Source: Desulfobacter hydrogenophilus (GTDB lineage: Bacteria > Desulfobacterota > Desulfobacteria > Desulfobacterales > Desulfobacteraceae). Taken from it: 64,000 nt of DNA. The position numbers were made by a program, and so were the translations under genes. Below, in pieces: positions 27,828 through 37,551 of this stretch (positions are counted from its first letter, which is position 1; every line of letters begins with the position of its first letter). The notes under the pieces were generated by a model. That model was not told the origin of the DNA. It saw only the letters and a list, made by a program, of their open reading frames with translations, and searched no databases. The stretch lies in the NCBI RefSeq assembly GCF_004319545.1, contig NZ_CP036313.1, positions 2,854,501 through 2,918,500 of the forward strand, given 5' to 3'.

Positions 27828-29080
27828 GGGTGCTCTCCCGCTGTTACTTTGATTATAAATCAGTAATATGTTTATACGTTAAAAGCTCCCGAAACTCCCA
27901 GACATAGTCAGTTATCCCAGCTGCCATTCCTGGTGTTTTGGGGCGCCATCTTTTTTGAAATCGGTCGGTGGAATCTGATATCTCTTCCCGGAGACTCATA
28001 TGAGAACGCGCAAAATTATAAAAAACTTGAAAGAAAATAGTCTGCTTTTTGAGATTCTCTCTTTTTTTGCTGAAGCTGAGGGTTTTGCGTCCCAAGGGTG
28101 CCAGTGATTGCCTGATAGTAAGGTTCAATCTTTCCAGAAAGCTGGTACCTATATTAAATCCCAATTTGGCAAGCCGCTCAGCTCCGCATCTGATGCGATG
28201 AGTGATACCAATCAGTCTGCCTTCCTCCTTCTCTTTTATTACCTGAGCATAGACGAGATCAGGATGAGGTTCTTTTACAGGGTCTTTTGGACGTCCTTGT
28301 TTTCCGGTTTTTGGAAAAACTTTGAGTTGATGGTAGTACTCAAGCAATGCATTGTAATAACAACTGAAGCCATCACTGAAATAACAAGGAACTCCCATAA
28401 CAATACCGGCTGTCAATGCAATCAGCGAAAGGGCTGTTTTGAAGGTCCGTGGTCCCACAATAATCCCCAAAATAAGCCTATAATCCGGTGCAAAACTGAT
28501 CCAAGTCCATTGCTGCCCCTCTTTGGGTTCTGAACTGCCGTCTTCAGTAGAATCAAAGTTTTCTGCTTCACCATTGTTCGTTTTTCGCCGGACAAAGCTC
28601 CACATCTCATCCAATTCCACTCTGGTTACAGGTAGTTCATTGAGAAGTAGTAAGTTTATTTCATTAGCTTTTTTGTACGCTCGATCCAACCAGAATAAAA
28701 CAGTATCTTCTTTGACAGCAAGTGCGAAGGCGATTCTAGTGATATTTACTTTTACAAGTATCATCTTCAAGGCCATCATGACCTTTTCTTCTTTTGTTTT
28801 CAAATTAAAGAATACTGTATCACGTGTTTCGGAAAAGGATGCATTGCATGTTTTACATTGAAAAATATGCCTTTTCCCACTTTGGGTCATATAAGTGCTT
28901 ATCGATATTATATTTTTTTGATTTACTTGTCCGTAGTGCACGCACTTTTTATTCGGACAAGGCTGATTCCAGTCTGATGCTTGTTTCATAAAGTCCCACC
29001 CTCTTATATCTTTTATAAACAATATAAAATACGCCTCAAAATGGTCAATTTATAATCAAAGTAACAGCGGGAGAGCACCC
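27828..29080 (-). mobile_element. IS1/IS1595-like insertion sequence with perfect 33-bp inverted repeats
   Basis: 1253 bp. Both ends begin GGGTGCTCTCCCGCTGTTAC and are identical over 33 bp (27828-27860 and 29048-29080). No target duplication could be found in the flanks. An intact transposase gene is inside. It lies in the gap upstream of the asparagine-synthase-like gene and may affect its transcription. Confidence 0.9.
27853..29022 (-). CDS. Zinc-ribbon DDE transposase (IS1/IS1595-like)
   Basis: A 389-residue intact protein. It has an N-terminal zinc ribbon (CPNKKCVHYG and CKTCNASF), a helix-turn-helix region and a DDE catalytic part beginning VELDEMWSFV (first Asp), then CYFSDGFSCYY (second Asp). 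The C-terminus has the ERLNLTIRQSLAPLGRKTLSFSKK type of segment shared by IS1-type transposases (Glu in ERLN). It is one long frame without a frameshift, unlike classical IS1. Confidence 0.85.
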   Translation of the reverse strand: MFIKDIRGWDFMKQASDWNQPCPNKKCVHYGQVNQKNIISISTYMTQSGKRHIFQCKTCNASFSETRDTVFFNLKTKEEKVMMALKMILVKVNITRIAFALAVKEDTVLFWLDRAYKKANEINLLLLNELPVTRVELDEMWSFVRRKTNNGEAENFDSTEDGSSEPKEGQQWTWISFAPDYRLILGIIVGPRTFKTALSLIALTAGIVMGVPCYFSDGFSCYYNALLEYYHQLKVFPKTGKQGRPKDPVKEPHPDLVYAQVIKEKEEGRLIGITHRIRCGAERLAKLGFNIGTSFLERLNLTIRQSLAPLGRKTLSFSKKRENLKKQTIFFQVFYNFARSHMSLREEISDSTDRFQKRWRPKTPGMAAGITDYVWEFRELLTYKHITDL

Positions 29081-29607
29081 AATTTTTAATTGACTGCAAA
29101 ATAACGTTGGGATTACAGATGGTTGATAGTACCCTATATATAATCGCAATATAGGTGGCCCATCTTATGATCAAGCCCAAAATGGAGCTTTTTTATGAAT
29201 TAGTTCTCTAACTTCCGGATGATAATTCAATTTTGAATTATCAGGATAACTGCTGGTCATCAATCTTCTGCGGTTTCGACCATGGGGCCATGAAAAACTC
29301 TATCCATTTCTGAATTTTGCTCGACAGGCTGTTACCCAATAAAGAAACGTAATTTTGAACTATGTCCGACACATGCGAAATTTTCAATAATCCTTTCCCT
29401 CTATCCACATAATTTGGATTCAGTATGTAACTGAAATTGAAACATTCGTTTAGAAAGCCAAATTGGACACTGAATAGAAGGAAGTAAGACGCAGGAAGTG
29501 AAGTTTTTTTGCCGTAAACGGAGTATCTGCTTATTTATACGAGACAGGCATCAAGGTTAATAGTGTTTTTTTCACAATAGGTTGCTATTTTTTTTATATT
29601 GTGAGAG
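29081..29607. other. Intergenic stretch with no gene
   Basis: About 530 bp, AT-rich. It holds a perfect 10-bp-arm hairpin at 29221-29242 (GATAATTCAA / TTGAATTATC). Otherwise no gene, IS end or promoter could be supported. It was probably shaped by past insertions. Confidence 0.4.
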
Positions 29608-29898
29608 TTCATCCGAAAACTAATCCGGCATATTCCACCGCATTATTTCAATGTCATCCGCCATTACGGCATTTTGGCAAGTCGAGTGAAAACCAAATTC
29701 AAACAAATTACAGATAGGCTACTTCCAGCCTCTCCCACTATGGAAAATGCTGAAAACTGGCGAGAAAGGCAAATTAAGTTTCAAAAAGAGGATCCACTAC
29801 TTTGTAAGATCTGCAAAACGGCTATGGAATTTGTCTCAGCCTACCGCCCCAACATCCTTGGTTCAATTAGGGAATCTTTCCAAACACTTCTCGCCTGA
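29608..29898 (+). pseudogene. IS91-family transposase C-terminal remnant
   Basis: A plus-strand frame of 96 codons beginning FIRKLIRHIPPHYFNVIRHYG and continuing LASRVKTK and then KEDPLLCKICKTAM. These match the well-known C-terminal signature of IS91/IS801 transposases (IRHYGLLA, CPHC). A stop lies two codons before the first recognisable residue, so the catalytic domain is missing. A relic. Confidence 0.78.
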
Positions 29899-30343
29899 CT
29901 TTACGCTATCATCTGCCACGGCACAGGTGCGTCTTCTGTCTAAGAGCAGGCGATTCTTGTCACTTTTGATCAAATTCCGACTATAATTTCAAAATTAAAG
30001 GCATAAATTGCTGTTTTTCACATCGTATCCGCGACATAATGGGAAATCATTCCCATGTGTTACGGATCGGGTAAAGCTAGTGCCCCCAAACAAAAACTTT
30101 GTTTTTCCGATACATTAAAAAATTGGAAGAATTATAGCATATCCAAACACAAAACACAATATATATTTAATATTAATTCAATTAGTTATGGCTACTTTTC
30201 GTTCCGTAACAGCCTGTCGACAACACACATATATGGGCGCTTGGGTCAGGATGGTTTTTTATAGAATTCTATTTTCATCACGGTTTTACACAGCCCATTA
30301 TTGATACATATTTCACAACAATCACAAATTTAATTACTCGTTT
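29899..30343. other. Intergenic stretch downstream of the flippase gene
   Basis: About 445 bp between the IS91 relic and the flippase stop. No supported gene or clear repeat; one end of the ancestral IS91 element may lie here but cannot be defined. Confidence 0.35.
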
Positions 30344-31885
30344 TTACTTGAGAGTTTTTTTAAAAAAAACTTTCTTAAACTCCAGGCGCATATCTATAGT
30401 CAAAAGCAGGTAAAACGAAATAACACACCACGCTGCTATTGCCGAAAAAACTTGAAAAGCAAAATCCATCCAAGTGCTTATGGACCAAGTGTTAGTCAAA
30501 ACAAAGCAGATTGATGAAAACAGTCCAGCCGACAGAAATCCGGGAACGATTACTGAAGTTATAAAATATTTAAAAGAAATATTTGCCTTCAAACAAAGAA
30601 AAACTGGCACTGAAACACTAGCAATTAGCAAACGGGCAACCAGTGTTCCAGCTGCAACGCCCGCAAGTCCCCACCCCCAGAACATTACGAAAAACAACGA
30701 AAAGAAAATGTTCACAATGGCCTCAGAAATGGCACGAATAGCATTAAATCGTGCATACCCCATGGCATTCAAAACACCCTGGCAAGGGATGAGATATAAT
30801 GAAGGTAATTTGGATATGCTCAGAATACTCATAACCGAAGCTGCTTCAACTACAGCACCCATATCAAATCCATCTTGGAACATCCACAAACGGATAAATG
30901 ACTGCGCGTAAAACGTCAGTCCTATATAGGCTACTAAACCGAAACACATGGAAATTTTCAATTGCTTGTATAAGAGTTGTTGTACGTTATCCATCGAATC
31001 GGAAGCTACCTTTCGCTGAACGGAGGGGAAAAACGTCGCACTTATCATACTAACGAATGGCGTTGAATAATAAACCAGCATTGCCCCGACACTGTACTCC
31101 CGCACTGCCGCAACGCTTAACACTGCCCCGACGATGAGCAGATCGCTTTGTCCAATCACCCTAAATGCTACACTTGAGATGAAAGAATAAACTCCGTACC
31201 CGAAAAGTTCCTTCATCCTTGATCGAGAGAAAAGAAATGGAAAACTCCTTAATCTCGAATGAATTTTTCCGCCAAAAATACGGTTGGCAATAAGTGCAAA
31301 GAAGTTCCCCAAGATGATCGCGCCAACGAGGCCCCATAATCCCCAGCCTTTGTGCAAGGCATAAACCGTTGCAACTGTTCGCACCAGCAACACGAAGAAA
31401 TCAATGGTGCGAGCGATATCGAAACGGTCATAGGCGGTAAGCACACTAGCATAAATTGCAGCAATGGCTGAAAGCCAGATATTGACCACCATTAAAGGCA
31501 ACAAGAAGCGAACAGTGCTGTAATGTTCCGGATCAATTCCTTTGAATAAAAACGGAAACAACCAACCCAACAAAATACCAACCGCCAGAATTAGACCACC
31601 GGTAAGGGTGAAAATTCCGAAGCCAGCCCGGATGGTTTCATCCACCCCTACTCTGTCCTTCTTTCCTAAATATAAGGCGACATGCCGGCCTACACTGCTA
31701 CGCACGCCAATATCAAACACTCCCATATAACCAGCAAGTACGCTCAACAGACTCCAAATCCCGTATTCTATCGCATTAAGCTTGCTAACCACATAAGGCG
31801 ACAAAAAAAACATAACTACCAGGGCCAAAAGATGCCCCCCCCAATTGATTGCGAGATTGACAATATGTTTACGCGTTCTAACCAT
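30344..31885 (-). CDS. Wzx-like oligosaccharide flippase (MOP superfamily)
   Basis: A 513-residue polytopic protein with about 14 hydrophobic segments. It has the N-terminal NWGGHLLALVVMF and SKLNAIEYGIWSLL features and the FDIGVRSSVGR segment common to polysaccharide transporters of the MOP group. It flips lipid-linked EPS repeat units across the inner membrane. It begins 4 bp after the stop of the asparagine-synthase-like gene and was probably co-transcribed with it, so the IS4-type insertion there may be polar. The presence of a flippase and ligase/polymerase genes supports a Wzx/Wzy-dependent pathway. Confidence 0.88.
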   Translation of the reverse strand: MVRTRKHIVNLAINWGGHLLALVVMFFLSPYVVSKLNAIEYGIWSLLSVLAGYMGVFDIGVRSSVGRHVALYLGKKDRVGVDETIRAGFGIFTLTGGLILAVGILLGWLFPFLFKGIDPEHYSTVRFLLPLMVVNIWLSAIAAIYASVLTAYDRFDIARTIDFFVLLVRTVATVYALHKGWGLWGLVGAIILGNFFALIANRIFGGKIHSRLRSFPFLFSRSRMKELFGYGVYSFISSVAFRVIGQSDLLIVGAVLSVAAVREYSVGAMLVYYSTPFVSMISATFFPSVQRKVASDSMDNVQQLLYKQLKISMCFGLVAYIGLTFYAQSFIRLWMFQDGFDMGAVVEAASVMSILSISKLPSLYLIPCQGVLNAMGYARFNAIRAISEAIVNIFFSLFFVMFWGWGLAGVAAGTLVARLLIASVSVPVFLCLKANISFKYFITSVIVPGFLSAGLFSSICFVLTNTWSISTWMDFAFQVFSAIAAWCVISFYLLLTIDMRLEFKKVFFKKTLK

Positions 31886-32293
31886 TATTTTAGTCAGTCA
31901 CATGAAGCACAGGGTGAGGATTTTCACAAAGTCTCTGATTTTCAGCAAGCCATTTAGGGCAATTATTGACCTTAATCTCGCCTGCCATGACGAGGTGCCA
32001 CAAGCCCCAATAAAAAAGTAAGTTTAGAGATTTGCGTTGCGCTTGGGTTAAAACATCCGCTGCTAAGAGTGAATTTATTTTTGAATCGTCAATACAATTA
32101 CCCGTTGATTCTATATGTCTGGCTTGATTGAGCACTTCTTCGTAAAATGTTTTGTTAGTTGATTTTTTCTTCGTAAGTTTTTTGCCAAGAAGCGGTCCGA
32201 TATAGGGTATTTTATGCCTGCGCTCCCATTTATAGGAAATATCATAAAAAATATTCTTCAGCACCATGGGCACATTTAACTTATCATTAACCA

Positions 32294-33832
32294 CTCAACT
32301 TTCGGTGATTAAAAATGATAGTGAATAAAAACACAACAAACTGATTTTATTATTTAAATTGACGAATTTCACTTTATATGATACGCTTTGTTTACCACTA
32401 AACAAACATTTCATACAAAGGAAATTCGCCAAAATGAATACTACCCTTACCAACGTAGAAAATCAAATGACAAATTCAGAACAAATCGGCGTACTCAATG
32501 ATTATTTTACAAAATTCAAAATTGGTAAGTTATTGAATCAATCAGGAATCGTTAAAACCAAAGGAGCCTCACCGCTTGCCATTTTCACAGCCCTATTTAA
32601 CTTGGCATTTCACAACAAGAATTTATACCAGGGCATTGTGAAAAATAAAAAAGTTGATGTCGATAAGGACGCCGCTTACAATTTTTTGAACTCTCCAACA
32701 TATAACTGGCGGCGGTTTACCCTTCAGCTCTGCCGCCGAATTTATTTTATCATCAGAAAGCTCCTTGATGATTCTTCTGAAGAAGTTCTTATCTTCGACG
32801 ATTCTACCTATAGCAGAAACCGTTCTAAAAAAGTCGAGCTTTTATCCCGGGTGTTTGATCATACAGATATGAAGTACATCAAAGGATTCCGGATGCTGAC
32901 TCTTGGCTGGTCTGACGGTAACAGTTTTCTTGGACTTGATTTTGCCCTTTTATCATCTGTAGACAAAAAGAATCGATACAATGAAATAAATCCTGATATT
33001 GATAAAAGGACCTGCGGATATCATCGCCGCCAGGAAGCGGTTACAAAAACCACAGCCCATCTCGTACCGATGGTAAAAAGAGCCCTTGATATGGGTGTCC
33101 GGGCTAAGTATATTTTAATGGACAGTTGGTTTTCGATGCCGTCAGCAATCGCAAATTTGCGGGAATACATACACGTCATATGCATGCTGAAAGATCATCC
33201 AAAATGGCTTTATGAATATCAAGGCAAAAAGCTTAGGCTGTCCGAACTCTATGGAAAATTGAAGAAAAAACGAGGAAGAGCAAAAGTCAAAGCCCAAGCT
33301 ATTGTTACTCTTTCCAACGGCAAGCAGGCAAAAATCATTTTTGTTCCCTGTGATAAAAAACGTGGCTGGCTTGCACTCCTGTCGACAGATTTGGCCCTTC
33401 CTAATGAAGAAATCATTCGTCTGTACGGCAAACGTTGGGATATAGAGGTCTTTTTCAAAATGTGCAAACAGCACTTAAAATTGGTGAAGGAAATACAAAT
33501 TCGAAATTACGATGGCCTTGTGGGCCATACATCTCTGGTTATTGCCAGGTATAATATTCTCAGCCTTTATCAGCGGCAATGTATGGATCAGAGATCATTC
33601 GGGGAGCTCTTCAGGGCCTGTAACGATGAGATGACCAATTTGTCTTTTATGGTTTCTTTGGAGCGGATCATGCGTTTAGCTTTGGTAAATATTCGGCAAT
33701 TATTTAATTTTACCGAGCGTATGGTTCAAGTGATGCTTGATCAGGTAATGGGCCAAGCTCTCAAGTATTTCGGTTTTTCAAGTAGGCCTGAGGAATTATT
33801 GGGGGTGTAAATTTACTCCTCCGAAAGTTGAG
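32294..33832 (+). mobile_element. IS4-type insertion sequence, complete
   Basis: 1539 bp. Ends CTCAACTTTCGG at left and the same sequence as complement at right. Direct repeat TTAACCA at 32287-32293 and 33833-33839. One intact transposase, transcribed against the host gene. Confidence 0.9.
32434..33810 (+). CDS. IS4-family DDE transposase
   Basis: A 458-residue intact protein from ATG 32434 (AAAGGA upstream). The DDE residues are expected in LIFDDSTYSR (first Asp), ILMDSWFSMPS (second Asp) and KRWDIEVFFKMCKQHLKL, the Y-(2)-R-(3)-E-(6)-K type signature with Glu of the IS4 group. It catalyses movement of the surrounding element. The frame is open further upstream to 32359 but without a better start. 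Confidence 0.9.
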   Translation: MNTTLTNVENQMTNSEQIGVLNDYFTKFKIGKLLNQSGIVKTKGASPLAIFTALFNLAFHNKNLYQGIVKNKKVDVDKDAAYNFLNSPTYNWRRFTLQLCRRIYFIIRKLLDDSSEEVLIFDDSTYSRNRSKKVELLSRVFDHTDMKYIKGFRMLTLGWSDGNSFLGLDFALLSSVDKKNRYNEINPDIDKRTCGYHRRQEAVTKTTAHLVPMVKRALDMGVRAKYILMDSWFSMPSAIANLREYIHVICMLKDHPKWLYEYQGKKLRLSELYGKLKKKRGRAKVKAQAIVTLSNGKQAKIIFVPCDKKRGWLALLSTDLALPNEEIIRLYGKRWDIEVFFKMCKQHLKLVKEIQIRNYDGLVGHTSLVIARYNILSLYQRQCMDQRSFGELFRACNDEMTNLSFMVSLERIMRLALVNIRQLFNFTERMVQVMLDQVMGQALKYFGFSSRPEELLGV

Positions 33833-35374
33833 TTAACCATATACAAACCTTGTTCATTACAAAAAGGTAACTCCATAGCCTTTGGGTAAACATCTTTGAA
33901 AATTCTCAGTGAAAGTGTTTTCTGTCTACTTAATTGGTAAGGTGGCAGCCTCAATGAGTTATTCCAAATTTCCTTTGACAGACCGGGCATAAAAGGGATT
34001 ACCGTATTTGAATATACTTTAAGCGGATTTGGTGTTGTTCTATTTAATGCTCTATTTTTTAAAAAAAACCTCTTTATTCCAAAATCATCATTTCCACACA
34101 AACCAATCTCAGCCTGTAGTCTTTCATCTATACTTCTTTGCATTTGTTTTAGAAAATCAAGCGTAAAAATATTTTCCGCTCCACCCCATATGCGTTCACT
34201 ACGTTTCCATTTTGATCTAAGATAATCATCTATACTTTTACAGGTGAATTGAGTTGCGATATTTCCAGGAGCCCAGCCTTCCCATATTGATCCTGTAAGC
34301 GTAAAGATATGACCTGCCACTTTACTGATAAAAAGTGACAACCCTGGAGAAGCAACATCATTCATTATCAGATACTGCATTGATGCAAGTTCTTCTTCAA
34401 AGCCAGTAAACGGCAAAGATAGCTTAGCATCGTTGATGCCAAACTGTTTTGCAACTTTCTGCCCCAATTTCCCTTCTGCCCCAAAAAAATGTGCTGGCTG
34501 TTGTACTGAAAAGCTTTTGATAGGAATTTTTTTTTCATCTAAAATGCAAAGAAGAAGCCTGGAATCTAAACCTGAACTCATCAAAAGGGTGGAATTTTCA
34601 ACCCCATATTCTTTGTATGCATCTATATCTGACCTCAAACAGTTGACGATGGGTTCAATTGGTACGTTATCATAAGTTATGTTTACCTGCTTTTGTGGCC
34701 AATTCCAATAGCGCTCTTTCGTCAAATTATTGTTTTCGGGATCATAAAAGATACGCTCTCCTCTTAGCCTGGAAACCCCTGCCAGTTGGGTATGTTCTCC
34801 AACCGTATGGCCAAAAACAACAAAGGCTCCCCAGCCAGCCGGATCTGGCTTTACGGGGACAATTCCCGCAACGGAAAAAGCTTTAATTTCTGAAGCGTAA
34901 GCAACACCTTTATGGGCTCGGTGGTAATAGACTGGTTGAAACCCCATAAAATCAGGCACCAGAAGAGCCGTTTTCTCTTTTTCGTGCCAGAAAACCGCAG
35001 CATAGGCACCATCTATTTCAGTCAGTGCTTGAAATGCCTCAGCAGTGTTCATCTCAACTATTTGGTATAAAAACGCTTTTAATTGTCCCAACTTGGTCGG
35101 CACACCTGAAATAGCCAGTAAGTTGCCGTCCCTGCTTTTAAAAAACATCGGGATGGCTCCATAGCGTTCTGATGTTCGGACAATTCCAATAGCGCCGCCT
35201 GAAACTTTGAAAACTTCAACCGAATGCCATTGATGAACAACTTGTGCCTGACACATCCGCTCTACATATTCTTTTGGCAAATACGGGCCTACAGAGCCAA
35301 AAACTGCGGCGATTTTCATACAGACTCTCTTCCTTTTCCTATCCGTTAAGACTTTCCGGTTTCGATATGAAAGT

Positions 35375-35836
35375 CTATGGTGTCCCTTCACAATCAGCCA
35401 ACATTCTTTGCGTATGTTTCCGCCCAAACGGATCCCTCACCGTCAGTGTCCATTCCTCCCCACAAACAGACTTATCTCCCAGATAAAGAGTCGGTCGTGC
35501 ATCAACGGTTGGACTGATCACCTTCGTTTCACCCTGGGATACAGCCTGAAATTGTGCCACCTGTGGGTGGGTCACAGTGGCGTGTAAATCCACCTGAAAC
35601 CAGACATCTTTGTCTACATCAATATGCAAAAATATTCGGGAAACAGCCGGTGTTTCAACCAACGGCATGAGAGGCCCCCCCCCCCCATAAACGTGGTAAC
35701 CCAGCCCAAATTCATCTGATTCATAAACCATTCTTCCTCAAGGGTTTTACCGCATAACAACACGGCATAAAAAACCGCATCGCCACACCAGTTTTTGTTG
35801 TGGATATGTGGCGCTTAGCCGTAGACTCCGGGACAA
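35375..35836 (-). pseudogene. TIGR03790-like C-terminal remnant with a 12-base C run
   Basis: Matches the C-terminus of the complete TIGR03790-like protein at 37552-39663: PHIHNK, NQMNLGWVTTF and later VWFQVDLHATV correspond to PHIHNK, NQAHLGWITTF and VWLRVKLHSSS. The N-terminal two thirds are missing and an early stop is present near 35820. The two matching halves are in different frames, joined at a run of 12 C (35675-35686); 13 or 10 would restore the frame. Degenerate duplicate. Confidence 0.8.
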
Positions 35837-36003
35837 TTGGATAAGAACCTGCTTTTTGTCAAGAACATAAAGTAAAACTTATAGGGCTGGGTACAGGGGT
35901 ATTTAGGGTAAAAATAAAGATTGCTTTTGAAAAGTAAAAAATATGAAACTCCGCTTATTGTAATGTTTAGACGGGAGTTTCTTACAAACCAGCATCATGT
36001 GGA
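35837..36003. other. Gap between the TIGR03790 relic and the TPR gene
   Basis: About 170 bp; nothing supported. Left by partial deletion of the duplicated gene. Confidence 0.35.
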
Positions 36004-36630
36004 CTAATTTGAAAGTGGTTTATGAGGGATAATTTTTTTACCTGTTAAAATTTTTTTTTGTAATAGTTTCATTTTTGCACACCAATGAGATCCTGTTGCG
36101 CAGCCATTTTCTATTGCTTGTAGACTCAATTTTTTTTTATTCATAAGCGATAACGCTTCTGCCATATAAAACCATATTTTCCCTGACTTATCGCTTTTGT
36201 GACTTCGCTTCAACATGGCTGAATAATCATCAACTGCATTTTGCATATATCCCAAGCCCATAAAACAATCTCCCCTAAATTTTCTAGCCGAAGGATATTT
36301 TAATTTTGGATTTTTTTCATCTTTTTTTATAACCAAGGAAAAGTTTTTAATAGCGTTGAAATAATCCCCCATACGACCCAACACAAATGCACGCCTATAG
36401 TAACCTTCTGAATTAGAAGGTTGGAGTTTTATGGCTTTATTACAAATCATTAAAGCAAGATCATGCCTGCCTTTATTTTTACTGTAATCCTCGGCCTTAG
36501 TTAAAAGAAAGTGAACCTTTTGTGATACTGTAACAGCCGAGCTTATTTGTAAATCAATTGCAGTCAAAAAAGCAGACACAAGAACCATGAAAAGGACTAA
36601 ATGCAAACATCTTTTCAAAAACAATACCAT
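36004..36630 (-). CDS. Exported tetratricopeptide-repeat protein
   Basis: A 208-residue protein with an N-terminal hydrophobic signal (about residues 5-32). About three TPR-like helical pairs follow: DLALMICNKAIKLQPSNSEGYYRRAFV, then a GDYFNAIKNFSLVIKKD unit and a QNAVDDYSAMLK unit. TPR domains mediate protein contacts; in EPS loci periplasmic TPR proteins often help polymer export. The link is inferred. Gene ends in a basic tail. It is isolated by mobile elements upstream. Confidence 0.7.
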   Translation of the reverse strand: MVLFLKRCLHLVLFMVLVSAFLTAIDLQISSAVTVSQKVHFLLTKAEDYSKNKGRHDLALMICNKAIKLQPSNSEGYYRRAFVLGRMGDYFNAIKNFSLVIKKDEKNPKLKYPSARKFRGDCFMGLGYMQNAVDDYSAMLKRSHKSDKSGKIWFYMAEALSLMNKKKLSLQAIENGCATGSHWCAKMKLLQKKILTGKKIIPHKPLSN

Positions 36631-36639
36631 TTTTTATAC

Positions 36640-36844
36640 TGTATTCTCCTCTAAATACCTATAATTAAAACAACCGATAACAAATTCGATCCATTTTTTT
36701 AAACTATATCTCTTCAGACATTGCAGAGATCCTTGAATTACGATTTTCTTTGGAATCTAATACTCGCTGATCCAGTTTTTTTCCAAACCCTGTAAATACT
36801 GGGGTTGGGATGACGTGTCTTTACAAGAATCTTTTGGCTCTAAA
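36640..36844 (-). other. Degenerate coding-like stretch upstream of the TPR gene
   Basis: On the minus strand a frame reads for about 65 codons with one in-frame TAG (about 36765) and looks protein-like (KKWIEFVIGCFNYRYLEE). No start and no family recognised. It may be the C-terminal relic of a lost gene removed by the elements at 36845-37433. Confidence 0.3.
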
Positions 36845-37076
36845 TAACTTCTCAATAAGTCCGGGTAAACATTATTTTATTTTAGCATGTTAGACTCTGT
36901 CAAAAAAGCTTATTATAGGTACTTTGGGTTGATGACAACTTGGCATAAAACAATATCTATTTGAATTTATTAAATAAAAAATTGGTATAGATTTTGCCTC
37001 ATATTGAATGTTGCATGCCTTCTAATATATTAATTTAACTATGATTTTTTATTTACCCGGACTTATTGAGAAGTTA
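36845..37076. mobile_element. 232-bp element G with perfect 25-bp inverted repeats
   Basis: Ends TAACTTCTCAATAAGTCCGG at left, with the exact complement at right (25 of 25 bases). No ORF and no clear target duplication. It adjoins and truncates element H copy 2. Confidence 0.85.
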
Positions 37077-37433
37077 CATAAAAGAAACCATCAAATCCCA
37101 TTGTCCCGGTGCGCAGAACCAAGGGTCTCGGGCAATTTATGTCGAAATTTTTATCTGGTTAGGGCATATTGGAATCCCTTTTTTAAAAACATACAATGTT
37201 AAGCTTATTTTAACCAGTTGACTTTTTACTCGATCATCAAGTTTTTAGGGAATTTGTTCAAATTCAAGGCGGAACTGATTTTTAACCGGATGAATATACT
37301 ACATATTTTGAGACTTAAAAATTATTTCCAACGCCGAAGTTGGGCAAATTAACAAAAACTTGATCATCGAGTTTTAGTATTAAATTCCTGCTAAAAAATA
37401 TTGATCGGTCGACCGGGAAAATGGGAATGCGCC
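37077..37433. mobile_element. Element H, copy 2 (truncated, carrying a nested element C)
   Basis: Resembles the right two thirds of the 319-bp element at 20407-20725, including CTCGGGCAATTTATG, GGTTAGGGCATA and the end GGGAAAATGGGAATGCGCC. The left end is replaced by element G. Element C is inserted inside it. Confidence 0.82.
37229..37371. mobile_element. Small inverted-repeat element C, copy 2 (143 bp, 5-bp duplication)
   Basis: Ends CTCGATCATCAAGTTTTT and AAAAACTTGATCATCGAG. Flanked by TTTTA at 37224-37228 and 37372-37376. Comparison with element H copy 1 shows the uninterrupted target, which confirms the insertion. Confidence 0.88.
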
Positions 37434-37551
37434 ATTCAATATGTTCAGATAAACGCTTTAAAAACATGCCTCACCTCAATTATTCTTCATAATCCGGTCA
37501 TCCGAATTTACATTTTTTTTTAAATACGATCAATTCCCAAGACACCCTTCC

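Larger units (their letters stand above)
31890..35319 (-). pseudogene. Asparagine-synthase-like gene split by an IS4-type element
   Basis: The 5' part (33833-35319) has an Ntn-like domain but starts MKIAAVF, so the Cys2 needed for glutamine hydrolysis is absent. It then shows LTEIDGAYAAVFW and the PP-loop SSGLDS. The 3' part (31890-32286) continues with KLNVPMVLKNIFYD and ends HVLHVTD-like. The IS at 32294-33832 lies between, with TTAACCA on both sides. Excision of the IS and one TTAACCA gives an uninterrupted frame (663 codons from 35427, 627 from 35319), the usual length of the family. I prefer start 35319 because GGAAGAGAG lies before it. As is, the protein loses about 130 C-terminal residues. 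Confidence 0.88.

Noticed and set aside
29674..29898. 74-codon plus-strand ORF as a real small gene
   Set aside because: The same frame reads upstream into IS91 transposase signature without a start; it is a remnant.
30474..30911. 145-codon plus-strand frame opposite the flippase gene
   Set aside because: It mirrors the hydrophobic flippase codons, lacks a ribosome-binding site and family features; shadow frame.
35320..35427. Upstream start of the split asparagine-synthase-like gene (36 extra residues)
   Set aside because: Basic, unrelated to Ntn domains and overlapping the TIGR03790 relic; ATG 35319 has a ribosome-binding site.
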